Origin: Diploptera punctata
Lineage: Eukaryota > Arthropoda > Insecta > Blattodea > Blaberidae
NCBI GenBank assembly: GCA_030220185.1
Contig: JASPKZ010008351.1
Span: 868,001-932,000 of the forward strand
Length of the DNA: 64,000 nucleotides
Direction: 5' to 3'
Within the stretch, counting starts at the first letter, position 1. Each line of letters begins with the position of its first letter. The notes under the pieces were generated by a model. It was not told the origin of the DNA. It was given only the letters and a program-made list of their open reading frames with translations, and did no database searches. This document shows, piece by piece, positions 42,090-51,248 of the stretch. A program made the position numbers and the translations under genes.

Positions 42090-42215
42090 ACACTTCTCAC
42101 TGAAGGATATTAAGTGTTAACTTAATAATAAAAACACCAAAAGAAGCCCTACTGACTTTATAAAGTAGTGTTTAAATTCCCAATAAATGTCTTCTTAAAC
42201 AAAAAGCCATCATTT
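42090..42215 (+). repeat. Conserved spacer of the tRNA-like units (interrupted)
   Basis: Shares ACACTTCTCACTGAAGGA, GAAGCCCTACTGACTT and AATTCCCAATAAATGTCTTC with the spacer at 50370-50545 (reverse strand) and in part with 46600-46990. It is cut at 42216 by LINE fragments and its right part reappears near 43195 (CAGGGATTAACAATGTACTC). Confidence 0.7.
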
Positions 42216-42641
42216 GTGTCTTCTTCTTCTTCTTCCTTCCAAGTATTAGGCCAAGGCCTGTTATGATCCTATAGAAAATTTTCCCTCCAGCGTTTCATAG
42301 GATGGCCCAGTGATCTTCGTCCTCTTGGTATATAATTATAAACAGCTTTGGGGATCCGATTTGAACTCATTCTTTCTAGATGGTGTTTCCAATTTAGTTG
42401 GTACTGTTTAATACATTCCAAAATTGGTGTAGTCTTCAATTCTTTTAAGATATCGGTGCTCCTTTTCCGATCACTTCTGGTGTAACTCGCTCTTCTGCGC
42501 ATGAATCTCATTTCACAAGTTGTTATTCTGCTTTCATGTTCTCTTTTTAGTGTCCATGCTTTACTCCATAGGTCAACACTGGTCTAGCCAAAGTGTTATA
42601 TAAACGTAATCTGGTGTTCTTTTTGTACAAGGGATGGTTTA
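42216..42641 (-). mobile_element. LINE family L2a 3' end, minus strand
   Basis: The reverse complement includes AAACCATCCCTTGTACAAAA, a stretch encoding MRFMRRRASYTRSDRKRSTD and YQLNWKHHLERMSSNRIPKA (80-residue segment 42269-42511), and the end with a (GAA)n tail. The best reference copy is 43779-44868. Confidence 0.85.
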
Positions 42642-42665
42642 ATACCCCAAATCACCAAATTAAAA

Positions 42666-42764
42666 AAGTTCTTCTTTTTCTTCCTTCCAAATATTAGGCC
42701 AAGGCCTGTTACGATCCTATAGAAAATTTTCCTTCCAGCATTTCATAGGATGGCCCAGAGATTT
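42666..42764 (-). mobile_element. LINE family L2a 3' stub, minus strand
   Basis: The ~100-bp copy of the family end (TTAGGCCAAGGCCTGTTACG on the plus strand reading) sits 25 bp from the previous one. Two independent short insertions or one duplication. Confidence 0.75.
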
Positions 42765-42794
42765 CCAGAAAATTCTCGTATAAGAAGACTTGAA

Positions 42795-43180
42795 AGCATA
42801 ATAATAGTCCCTTCGATTGGTTGCTGGCCAAAGGAAGGCAAGACCAGTGATGGGCTGCCATCTTATAGCCTCTGGTCAGGCTTTTTTGGAGAAGAAAAGA
42901 AACGGAAGAAAGGAAAGACTCCCTAGCCCTCAGATGCCCTAATACTGTCAGGGTCGAAAAAACAAAAGTTAACCAAGAGAGGTTAGATAGTAAAGTTAAA
43001 ACAGTCTGCTATAAATAAGTGGAAGAAAGGAAGAAATACCAGATCGATTAAAGATAAAAGTAAGGAGCAAAACACAAGTAAGTGGAAGCAATGTTTTGCT
43101 TAATTTGGGTACTTTGTGGTCGCCATCCACATATCCCTTAGATGAGGACCCCTGAGGGCGCCATTTGTGTGATCGAGCAA
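42795..43180. repeat. Dispersed repeat with GTTAACCAAGAGAGG block
   Basis: Contains GACTCCCTAGCCCTCAGATG, GTTAACCAAGAGAGGTTAGA, AAGTAAGTGGAAGCAATG and GTGGTCGCCATCCACATAT. I have the impression that this order is a repeat shared by many arthropod genomes, but I cannot verify this. It lies inside the split spacer of a tRNA-like unit. Confidence 0.45.
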
Positions 43181-43252
43181 ATGCTCGTGGCATTTGGCAA
43201 TCAGGGATTAACAATGTACTCGTATAAGAGAAAAATTTGCATTGAGATTGGA

Positions 43253-43615
43253 TTTTATTTAACATTTTCCAGTACTGTCATTTTAACACAGTTCCAGTAA
43301 TGGATCACATTATAATATTATAATGATATTGTAAAAAGAAAAATTAATGTCCGAACCAGGAATATAACTGTGGACCTCTAGTTCTCCAGACTAGTGTGCA
43401 GCCCACTACAGCATTCTAAACTTGGCACAAATATTAACAAGTTCTCCAGACAAGATGATAGCGTGCAACCCACTACACAATTCTAGAATTGTTAATGTTT
43501 GTGCCAAGTCTAGAATGCTGTAGTGGGCTGCACACTAGTCTGGAGAACTAGAGGTCCACGGTTTGATTCCTGGTTCGGACATTAATTTTTCTTTTCACAA
43601 TATCATTATAATATT
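43253..43615. mobile_element. Foldback insertion built from two tRNA-like sequences, 12-bp target duplication
   Basis: Target duplication ATTGAGATTGGA at 43241-43252 and 43616-43627. Inside, arms 43312-43438 and 43490-43617 are reverse complements with few differences. Each arm contains a tRNA-like sequence (plus copy about 43509-43582, anticodon-like stem CTAGT/ACTAG, B-box-like GGTTTGATTCC). The ~50-base centre holds a third partial copy of the anticodon region. The insertion site is inside another tRNA-like unit. Confidence 0.88.
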
Positions 43616-43628
43616 ATTGAGATTGGAC

Positions 43629-43701
43629 TTCTCAGGTAGCTCAGTGATAGAAAATTGGCCCAGATAGCCACAGGTCCTGGGTTAAAACCCCAGCCTGTGC
43701 A
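43629..43701 (+). repeat. tRNA-like sequence of the spacer-linked family
   Basis: CTTCTCAGGTAGCTCAGTGA (acceptor/D arm), anticodon-like TGGC/GCCA arm, T arm with CTGGGTTAAAACCCCAG, 3' end CCTGTGCA. Then ATAATTTTTCTCTTCAAATA, the common tail. The loop puts AGA at the anticodon; not expected to be functional. Confidence 0.65.
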
Positions 43702-43778
43702 TATAATTTTTCTCTTCAAATATAAAAATATATATTAATTAACATTGTTACTACTACTTACTGTATGGAATTACTATG

Positions 43779-44868
43779 GAATCTTGTACAGATGGATTCT
43801 TCACTCTAAAACTACTATTAGAAAAGCACAAGGAATTCAATATAGAAACTCATATCGCCTTCGTTGACTTCATAAAGGCTTTTGACAAAGTAGACAAATA
43901 TATTACTACAAATTTTAGCTGATGATAGCGTTCCACAACAATATATTACTAATATCTTCAACATCTATAAAGATAATAAAATCTCTGTTAAACAAGATGG
44001 CAAATTATCTTCTTGGGAAAAGATCAACTAGAGTAAGACAGGGATGTGGACTTTCACCGGTGCTTTTCATTATATATATGAATAAATTAATAAACAAATA
44101 GAGGAAAACACAATGAGGATACATACCCATCAATAGGAACCTCAAACTCGATGCTATTCTTTTTGCCGATGATTTAGCTCTTCTGGCACTTTCCAAAAAT
44201 GATTTGCAACGATCAATTTATAATTTACAAACAATAGGTGCCAAATCTAATATGGAAATATCAATTAACAAAACTAAAATTATGGCATTTCATGGGAAGG
44301 ACCCCATACAAAGTAAAATCTGTCTACAGAATAAAATTTTAGAGATATCTAATCAATTTAAATATCTTGGATATTGTCTCTCTATCTGGGATGAAAAGGA
44401 TATCCCTGAAAAAATTACTAGTTATAATAAAAGTTTAGGAATTATCACTCAAGTTATGAAACCATCCCTTGTACAAAAAAACACCAGATTACGTTTATAT
44501 AACACTTTGGCTAGTTCAGTGTTGATCTATGGTAGTGAAGCATGGACACTAAAAAGATAACATGAAAGCAGAATAACGGCTTGTGAAATGAGATTCATGG
44601 GCAGAACAGCGGGTTACACCAGATGGATTGGAAAAGGAACACCGATATCTTAAAAGAATTGAAGACTATGCCAATTTTGGAATATATTAAATAGTACCAA
44701 CTAAATTGGAAACACTATCTTGAAAGAATGAGTTCAAATCGGATCCCCAAAGCTGTTTATAATTATGTACCAAGAGGATGAAGATCACTGGGCTGTCCTA
44801 TGAAACGCTGGAGAGAAAATTTTCTATAGGATCGTAACAGGCCTTGGCCTAATACTTGGAAGGAAGAA
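43779..44868 (+). mobile_element. LINE family L2a, 1090 bp, with 11-bp target duplication
   Basis: GAATTACTATG occurs at 43768-43778 and 44869-44879. The copy is 5'-truncated within the RT and has the family 3' end CTTGGCCTAATACTTGGAAG with a (GAA)n tail. It is the longest L2a copy here and defines the family's C-terminal region. Confidence 0.92.
43800..44770 (+). pseudogene. LINE L2a reverse transcriptase, partial and broken
   Basis: Readable blocks: FNIETHIAFVDFIKAFDKVD (RT motif A, with the catalytic Asp), TRVRQGCGLSPVLFIIYMN (the QGC.LSP block), ILFADDLALLALSKND (motif C, FADD), then an open 118-residue segment 44204-44560 with SIYNLQTIGAKSNMEISINK and KYLGYCLS, and LIYGSEAWTLKR before a stop. 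Stops and frame changes separate the blocks. The layout is that of RTE/jockey-like LINEs. Confidence 0.8.
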
Positions 44869-44879
44869 GAATTACTATG

Positions 44880-45139
44880 AAAGACCTAGTAAAGTCCATT
44901 CCTCCCTTGGAAATGCATTAAATTTCTATCTCCTAACATTTATTCTGCTCAAGTTATCTTCCACATCATCCATTAAATCTAAGAAGGGAACTGTCGACCA
45001 TTGCCAATCATATTGGTAAACAACTACATAAAACCATAGTATCAGTATATTTAAATGGAACAGTTCACCATCAATTACTTTAGAATGATTTGTTGGAGGT
45101 TTCCTAAATTGTAACAAATGCAACCTCTTCAAGCAACTG
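44880..45139. other. Unassigned AT-rich sequence
   Basis: No feature recognised. It continues the target sequence of the LINE on the left. Confidence 0.4.
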
Positions 45140-45517
45140 CATGGTTTGTGGCATAACTCCTCCTAAAATGAACAACATTTTAAAAATCCAGAAGAAGTTT
45201 TGTAAAGTTCAATTTGTCTCTATTATATGAACAAATCTGGTTTATGGAGCATGTTTTAAATCTAACAAAGAAATTGACAACAACTGCATGCTGAAACCTA
45301 CCTTGAATTTTCTTCCAAAGAAACATTGTGATGTACTAACGCCGTGTCCAAAGAATTATCTGCCATTTTTAATTGCAAGGCACAGAAACTGAAGCCTGAA
45401 TCCAGTATTGGCAAGCCAATGTGTGAAGCAAATAGGCTCCCTTCATGAAATAAAATAACAAAACTAGAAAGAGAAACATGGATTACACTAACTTACACAG
45501 GCCACGAAACCATAAAA

Positions 45518-45925
45518 TTGGCAAAAGCATTAAGAAAAATAAATAAAAACTTAAACGTAGCCTACAAAACTAATAATACACTAAATAATGTAATAAGTAA
45601 CAAAATGGAAAAACATAATAAATTTAATGGCAAGGGTGTATATAAATTAACATGCAAAGACTGTAAAAAGTTCTGTATAGATAGAACGAAAAGAAGCTTC
45701 AACATAAGATTTAAAGAACATTGTAACAATTTCATATTCGCATATGGAAAGTCTAATTATGCTAAGCACATTATAAACACTGGCCATAGAATGAACTCAA
45801 TAGAAGACACCCTTACAATAGTACACAAAGAGGGAAATCCAACTAGAATCAACATATTGGAAGACCTGGAAATTATCAAGGAAATAGACAACAAGCTTTT
45901 AATAGTAGTAGTAGGACTTTATTAG
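45518..45925 (+). pseudogene. GIY-YIG endonuclease of Penelope type, degenerate
   Basis: A 135-residue open segment. The linker ends with VAYKTNNTLNNVISNKMEKH, then GVYKLTCKDCKKFCIDRTKR, where the first motif (GVY) is kept but the YIG is changed to CID. NIRFKEHCNNF and YAKHIINTGH follow, then the acidic C-terminal block NILEDLEIIKEID. Loss of the YIG Tyr and Gly suggests no nuclease activity. Confidence 0.75.
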
Positions 45926-46117
45926 ACAAAAAGTAAGATATTTACAATATTATTTACAAATATGGGTCGCACGGGCAGTAAGCCGTAATAAATGAAAGCA
46001 CTCCAAGACTAAACAACCCACTATATGATATCGTCAGGAAGAAGCTTTAGTCACGACAAAGCCACATTAGGACCAGCAGCATCAAACATCAACCTGGATG
46101 CTGTAGAGAAGAATGAA

Positions 46118-46160
46118 CTGCTGAAGATGGGATGGATGTCCTGAAAGGCCTACAGGCATA
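46118..46160 (+). ncRNA. Hammerhead-ribozyme-like motif
   Basis: CTG-CTGAAGA at 46118-46127, extra T, hairpin GGGA/TCCT, GAAA at 46143-46146, palindrome GGCC, TA, then CAG that pairs with the leading CTG. Confidence 0.45.
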
Positions 46161-46249
46161 AAGATCACATATTTTAAAAGTTGAGGACGACGGATTTTAC
46201 CTAAGAAGGTATTTTAACTTATTTTATTTTAATTTTCATAATTTGTTAA

Positions 46250-46292
46250 CATGTCTGAAGAAGGTACAGTGTACCGAAACAGCTGTCACTGA
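46250..46292 (+). ncRNA. Hammerhead-ribozyme-like motif
   Basis: CTGAAGA at 46255-46261, extra A, perfect hairpin GGTAC/GTACC, GAAA at 46276-46279, palindrome CAGCTG, TC. This copy belongs to a different Penelope family from the TCGCGA copies but has the same layout. Confidence 0.55.
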
Positions 46293-46483
46293 ATTATATA
46301 ATAAATATGAAAATCAAATAGAACTACGTTTTATTTTTATTTAATTAATAAATATGGATTTTCATCAAGTAAACACCAACTCAATTGATTATTTATTTTA
46401 TTTTATCCCTTCATGAGTAAAACAGAATGTAGCAGGAATTAACAGCGTTTACGAGAGAAAAATTTGCATTTAGATTGGAGTTT

Positions 46484-46555
46484 TTCAAATAGCTCACTTG
46501 GTAGAGCATTTGCCTAGTGTGCGAAAGGTCCAGTGTTCAAACCCCAGGCTGAGCA
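46484..46555 (+). repeat. tRNA-like sequence, spacer-linked family
   Basis: The D arm is GCTC/GAGC, the anticodon-like arm TTTGC/GCGAA has loop CTAGTGT, and the T arm contains GTGTTCAAACCCC. The left flank is GAGAAAAATTTGCATTTAGA and the right flank ATAATTTTTCTCTTC, which are inverted with respect to each other over about 11 bases. Confidence 0.7.
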
Positions 46556-47000
46556 TATAATTTTTCTCTTCAAATATAATTTATCCATCATTGAAATATA
46601 CGAAATGAATAATAGAAACATTGAAAGAAGCCATATTGGCTTTATAAAAAATAAATTAATATCCTTAACTCATGTCCAACTCAAGGTCGGGTTGAGGAAT
46701 GAGATGAGATGAGATAAAGTCCTATATTTATAGAGGTCTGTGAACTACAAGGGTGCTGGCTGACCACTCCTGATGCACCGTCACAGCGGTGGATGAATGA
46801 AATGAATGAGATAGTATGGAGAAATGGTGGATTTAAATTTGTGGCAGGGTAATACGGGTGAAACCCTGAGAAAAACCTGGCTTTATAATGTAATGTAAAA
46901 TTTACAATTAAATGTCTTCTAATAAAGGAGCCACCATTTGCAAGATAGAAGCAAAGGCTTCATATCAGAAATTAACAGTATATATAAGAGAAAAAATTTG
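46556..47000 (+). repeat. Spacer between two tRNA-like sequences, with an insertion
   Basis: Conserved pieces are GAAGCCATATTGGCTTTATA (a hairpin), AATGTCTTCTAATAAAGGAG, CACCATTTGCAAGATAGAAG and AAATTAACAGTATATATAAG. Between about 46674 and 46905 is a less AT-rich segment that the other spacer copies lack, so it is probably inserted. It was not identified. Confidence 0.65.
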
Positions 47001-47015
47001 CATTTAGATTGGAGT

Positions 47016-47089
47016 TTCTCAGATAGCTCACTTGGTAGATCATTCGCCTAGAGTGTGAAAGGTCCTGGGTTCAAACTCCAGTATGAGCG
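47016..47089 (+). repeat. tRNA-like sequence, spacer-linked family
   Basis: A close relative of 46484 in the same orientation, about 530 bp downstream. B box GGGTTCAAACTCC. The same flanks (AAAAAATTTGCATTTAGATT and ATAATTTTTCTCTTCA). Confidence 0.7.
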
Positions 47090-47118
47090 TATAATTTTTC
47101 TCTTCACATATAGAATGT

Positions 47119-47505
47119 GCCGCGGTGGTTATGCTCCTTGCCTCTGGTCCCGAGTTCAAACCCAGCCGGGGTCGATGGATTTTTTAGGATGGAAAAATCC
47201 AAGGAGCAAGTCCTCCGGGAGGGACTTTAAGCCATGGGTCCCGAGTCTGAAGATTTTCAGGCTCGTAAAAAATCCTTAAGCCTGAATGAAAAGGCCCCTA
47301 AGCAAAATTTACCAAATTTTCCCGTCCTAGTACTACCTTGGTTACCTAGATGTCAGTATGAGGCGGAACGCTGACCATGGACCACTCAAAATGACATCTA
47401 TACGAAAACAAGTGTAACTAAATTAGTATGGTTCAAATTCTTCCCTGTAGGGGGAGAGCGCCTAAATCTCTGTAAAGGGAAAACATGGGCTTACAATACA
47501 AAAAA
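47119..47505 (+). mobile_element. SINE family A, copy 2, perfect 11-bp target duplication
   Basis: ATATAGAATGT is at 47108-47118 and 47506-47516. The head has lost several bases before the B box (GAGTTCAAACCC) relative to copy 1. It is inserted just downstream of a tRNA-like unit. Confidence 0.93.
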
Positions 47506-47519
47506 ATATAGAATGTAGC

Positions 47520-47859
47520 GAGATGAAATGTGGCATGAGGGCAGGTTATCAGGGTTATCCATTTCACCAATTCAGGAGTTGTATTATTTCCCTGTAGTTT
47601 AAATGAGAGTTTTGGATCTGGATTTTGATGCCTTGCAGTTAAAAAGGCATATAATTTTTTGGACATTGTCTTGGTACATCACAACGCTTTTCTAGGAGAA
47701 ATATCAAGGTAGGTTTCAGCATGCAATGGTTAATGGTTCCCTTGTAAGTGTATCTAGACCATTGAAACAGGATACTAGAGAAATCAATAACAATTGTGTG
47801 TGTCAAGTCTTTGATATTTCAGTCCATCATATGAGAATTTTGTTTTGTCACAAATCCAT
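47520..47859. other. No recognised gene
   Basis: No gene, RNA or repeat recognised. Confidence 0.4.
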
Positions 47860-48100
47860 TTTTTCTTTTTTCCAAACTTCAAAACTTTTATCAATTTCTC
47901 AAATAACTTTTGACACATTTGGCAAACCCCTCAGATTTGACAGTTTGGGAAAAGATATACATTCGGAAGAACTAATTTAGATCGATGAATTTTGAAATTC
48001 CTGGCGAGCAAGATTTGATCTCAAAGTTCTTGAAATCAATATTAGATGGCAACTTTGAAGATGAAAGTGTAGGGCTGAAATTCAACAGTCATAAAGATGG

Positions 48101-48134
48101 CTGAAGATGAGAGTCATGCCTCTTGAAACTTCCA
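48101..48134 (+). ncRNA. Hammerhead-like motif, truncated
   Basis: CTGAAGA, extra T, hairpin GAGAG/CTCTT, GAAA at 48125-48128, but the palindrome is replaced by CTTCC. Sister of the 37541 copy. Confidence 0.4.
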
Positions 48135-48189
48135 TGCTTGAAGATCAAGGAGTTATGGAACGAGATTTCACGACTTGTTATTTATTAAA

Positions 48190-48352
48190 AAGACTATTTA
48201 ACTCATGTCCCAAATGGGAGTCAGTGACCAATCACATTTTAATGAATTTTGTTTTATAACCAATCACCTCGATATTTATCAACTTCTGTTTATCATATTA
48301 AAGAAAGCTACTCCTTTTTAATATTCTGAACAGGTAAGAGCATTACCTTGCA
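48190..48352 (+). repeat. Dispersed repeat shared with 31246-31425
   Basis: ACTATTTAACTCATGTCCCA and CTTTTTAATATTCTGAACAG are in the same order and spacing as at 31250-31400, with about 85% identity. Confidence 0.75.
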
Positions 48353-48521
48353 GTGAATCGACAATGTCATGCAAAATTGATGAAACTAGGTCTGCATAAA
48401 AATCAAGAAATATGAGGTGAGTCAAAATAACCAACTCATTAATAATTAAAAGAAACCTCATAGTGTTATTTCTTATTTGTTCATCATCATCATCCATGCA
48501 AGTATTAGGCCATGTGGCCTG

Positions 48522-49160
48522 TTACGGTCTCAAAGAGGAATTTCCCATCCATCGCTTTTTTGGACGTCCCAGCGATCTTTTCCCTTGGAGGCAGTAGCGA
48601 AGTTTGGCTTTTGGAATTCTATGAGACAGCATTCGTTGAAGATGGGTTTTCCAGTCGTTCTGGTAGTTTTGTATATGGTGAAGAATGGGTTCTACATCCA
48701 ACTCTTCCATAATTTCCTCATTTCTTTCATGGTCCCACTTTGTGTAGCCTGCTGTACCGCGCATAAATCGCATCTCATTTGCTGTTATTCTGCTTTCATA
48801 TCTTCTTCGTATTGTCCATGCTTCACTACCATATCTTAATACTGGTCTTGCGAGAACCTTATAAAGCCGTAATCTTGTGTTCTTCTGTGCTAAAGATGGT
48901 TTCATTATACTGTTAATTATCCCCTTTGTTTTTGTAAAATTTGTGATTTTCTTTGATATATCAGCTTCATCTTGAAATGTTAAATTATAACCCAAATAAT
49001 TAAATTTGTTTACTAATTCTAAAATTTCATCATCCAAAACAATTTTGCTAGGTATAGGGTATTTCCCACAAAAGGCCATCACTTTAGTTTTCTTTGTATT
49101 GATTTCCATATTGTAACTTTTTGCAATTATATTAAAATTGTGTATAGAATACTGTAAATC
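48522..49160 (-). pseudogene. LINE L2b, C-terminal ORF segment, uninterrupted
   Basis: A long open minus-strand segment after the nested stub. It contains NMEINTKKTKVMAFCGKYP, NKFNYLGYNLTFQDEADISK, RLRYKVLARPVLRYGSEAW-like order (KVLARPVLRYGSEAWTIRRR), NEMRFMRGTAGYTKWDHERN and KRSLGRPKKRWMG. These are the RT thumb and C-terminal blocks of an RTE/jockey-like LINE. It lacks RT motifs A-C. The reading frame is intact over about 200 codons, so this copy is relatively young. Confidence 0.8.
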
Positions 49161-49173
49161 TGTTTCTGTTCTT

Positions 49174-49284
49174 CTTCTTCTTCCTTCCAAGTATTAGGCC
49201 AAGGCCTGTTACGATCCTATAGAAAATGTTCCCTCCAGCATTTCATAGGACGGCCCAGTGATCTTCGTCCTCTTGGTCTATAAT
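49174..49284 (-). mobile_element. LINE family L2a stub nested in L2b, 13-bp target duplication
   Basis: TGTTTCTGTTCTT is at 49161-49173 and 49285-49297. The insert is 111 bp of the L2a 3' end with a (GAA)n tail. Confidence 0.9.
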
Positions 49285-49305
49285 TGTTTCTGTTCTTATT
49301 TCTTA

Positions 49306-50255
49306 CATATATTAAAAAAAGAAAAAAAATCCTCTTTGGACTGTAAATCATGGTGTTAGCAAGTTTGGAGTTAATGAAAGAGGATATACATACTCATACA
49401 TAATTTTATTCAATCACATAATATGACACAATAAATTCTATTGATATCTCTCATCACATACAAACATTACTGGAACAAAAAATAAAATACATAACATAAG
49501 AAATTAAAATATTCAGAAATTTTGATAAATAATACATAATTATATACAATTAAATAAATTTTACATATTTTGTAAAAAAATTTACATATATTTTCAATAT
49601 TCTATTTCACCATTAATTCATACACACAAATAGTTTCTTCTCCCACAATTTATTTTAGGAGTTTAATACACACCAGCCCTTGGCACAACATATATACTTA
49701 ATTATTCAAGTCTTGACAGTCACATCAATCTTTCAATTGCTATAAGGAACTCATATTTAACTTGTGCTTAATGAAGGTCTTGCATAAATAATAATGAGCT
49801 ACCAGTAAACCCATTATATATGGTTAAACACTTTTCCTAAAGTATTGCCTATTGCATTTTTAACTAGTCAAAATTGAATTATTTAAAATTTTGCTAAGCT
49901 TCTATTTACTGTAATGTAGAACAGGGAATTTTAAATTCAAAATATAATGAGGTAGCATGCATATTCCACATTATGGTAATAGATTCTGATGTATAAAGAA
50001 ATATACTTTTTATCTTCCTTGCATTTTGTAATGTTCTCTGGAGAGGGTGTTTCATTTAATCTGTTTCATCTCACAGAAAATGAAATATTCATCATTAGAA
50101 AACTTCATCTTAAGTGGCATCAAATGGTAACGAAAAAAAAAATGTTATTAAGAAGATGGATAAAATATTTTTCTTTACTTAAATGTGAATAGTTATTTCA
50201 ATTTTTTATGTTATTTTAAATTTTTAACATTTACACTGAAGGATAAATTAATACT
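49306..50255. other. Very AT-rich, no recognised gene
   Basis: Nothing recognised over 0.95 kb. Confidence 0.5.
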
Positions 50256-50271
50256 TGAAGAGAGAAATTTT

Positions 50272-50345
50272 CGCCTAGACTGAGACTCGAACCTGGGACC
50301 TTTGGCTTGCGGGCCAAATGCTATACCAACTGAGCTACCGAGGCG
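50272..50345 (-). repeat. tRNA-like sequence, spacer-linked family, minus strand
   Basis: Reverse complement CGCCTCGGTAGCTCAGTTGG, anticodon-like arm TTTGG/CCAAA, T arm with CCCAGGTTCGAGTC, 3' end AGTCTAGGCGA. The 5' and 3' ends pair (CGCCT with AGGCG). Flanks are AAGAGAAAAATTTGCATCTA and AAAATTTCTCTCTTC. The best acceptor stem of this family, though the loop length is irregular. Confidence 0.7.
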
Positions 50346-50369
50346 AGTTGCAATCTAGATGCAAATTTT

Positions 50370-50545
50370 TCTCTTATATACATTGTAATTCCCTCGCATC
50401 AATGCTTTGAAACCTTTTGCTTCTATCTTTGCAAATGGCGGCTTCTTAGTTAAGAAGACATTTATTGGGAATTTAACACTCTTTATGAAGCCAGTAGGGC
50501 TTCTATTATTCCTTCAGTGAGAAGTGTTAAATCAATAATAAAAAC
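50370..50545 (-). repeat. Conserved spacer, uninterrupted copy
   Basis: Reverse complement: ACACTTCTCACTGAAGGA, then the hairpin GAAGCCCTACTGGCTTC (perfect six-base stem), AATTCCCAATAAATGTCTTC, AAGCCGCCATTTGCAAAGAT and GGAATTACAATGTATATAAG, leading to the next tRNA-like sequence. This is the reference copy for the spacer. Confidence 0.75.
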
Positions 50546-50560
50546 ATCAGAAAAATATAT

Positions 50561-50634
50561 GCCTAATCTGGGATTTGAACCATGATCTCTGGTTCTATGT
50601 ACCAGTGCACCAAACCACTGTGCTACTTAGACAT
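50561..50634 (-). repeat. tRNA-like sequence, minus strand
   Basis: Reverse complement TCTAAGTAGCACAGTGGTTT, then B box TGGTTCAAATCCC. It forms a head-to-head inverted pair with 50678-50753 around about 45 bases that include AAATTTTTCTCTCTC. Confidence 0.7.
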
Positions 50635-50677
50635 CTCTTTTTAAATGGAAATTTTTCTCTCTCTTATACAATACCAT

Positions 50678-50753
50678 GTCTCTAAGTAGCACTGTGGTTT
50701 AGTGCACTGGTAAGTAGAACCAAAGATCTTGGGTTCAAATCCCAGTTTAGGAT
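50678..50753 (+). repeat. tRNA-like sequence, plus strand, head-to-head partner
   Basis: TCTAAGTAGCACTGTGGTTT and B box GGGTTCAAATCCC. About 90% identical to the reverse complement of 50561-50634. Confidence 0.7.
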
Positions 50754-50875
50754 AAATGTTTCTCTTCAAATATTAATTTGTCCTTCAGTGTGAGTGATAA
50801 ATTTAAAATTAAAACATGGAAAATATAAACTTTAGCAGTTTAAAAAGTCTTCTTGAATAAGAACTTCCTTAGAAG

Positions 50876-51155
50876 AACAAAAGGCTGCACAAGATTGGAT
50901 CGGATAAGGAATGAAGATATAAGAACAGAGTTAAAATATATATCCATTGGATGAGAAAATCAGAGAATATAGAGAGAAATGGTTTACACATGTGGAAAGA
51001 ATGAATGTAACAAGATTACCAAGAGCAGCATTCAACTACAAGCCAAGAGGTTCAAGGAATGTAGGAAGGTCAGTGAAAAGATGGACAGAACAACTGTGAG
51101 GCAGAACAGGCAATTTGCCTAGCCCGTGAAGTGAAGAAGAAGAAGAAGAAGCAGC
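50876..51155 (+). mobile_element. LINE 3' end, additional subfamily
   Basis: Encodes RRLHKIGSDKE-like and MNVTRLPRAAFNYKPRGSRN blocks in the order of the LINE C-terminus, then a CTGTGAGGCAGAACAGGCAA end and a (GAA)n tail at 51134-51150. Related to 53850-54500. Confidence 0.7.
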
Positions 51156-51248
51156 CAGATGGCATATAAAATGAAGGTTCATGGCTTCAGGTGCACAGGA
51201 TTATATAAGAGAGAGATAGAGAGAGAGAAATTTCTGTTTAAAGTGACA

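Larger units (their letters stand above)
45140..46340 (+). mobile_element. Penelope-like element, third family
   Basis: The order is RT-endonuclease linker (TWITLTYTGHETIKLAKALR), GIY-YIG domain, then a long non-coding tail with two hammerhead-like motifs (46121 and 46255). The left boundary is uncertain; the part 45140-45470 is noisy and out of frame. No inverted partner is visible, unlike the other families. Confidence 0.75.
47860..48465 (+). mobile_element. Penelope-type non-coding 3' end plus second tail
   Basis: Includes AATTTTGAAATTCCTGGCGA and a hammerhead-like motif at 48101. After the dispersed repeat at 48190-48352 comes another Penelope terminal piece (AAGAAATATGAGGTGAGTCA) ending in CCTCATAGTGTTATTTCTTA, whose end is cut by the LINE at 48476. 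Probably two fragments. Confidence 0.7.
48476..49295 (-). mobile_element. LINE family L2b, inserted in a Penelope tail
   Basis: Target duplication TTATTTCTTA lies at 48466-48475 and 49296-49305. The LINE is 5'-truncated and on the minus strand, with a (GAT)n tail at the left. A short L2a stub is nested in its 5' side (49174-49284). Confidence 0.88.

Noticed and set aside
47055..47279. 74-codon ORF (and similar small ORFs such as 25292-25534, 33795-34046)
   Set aside because: They are chance reading frames inside SINE copies with target duplications.
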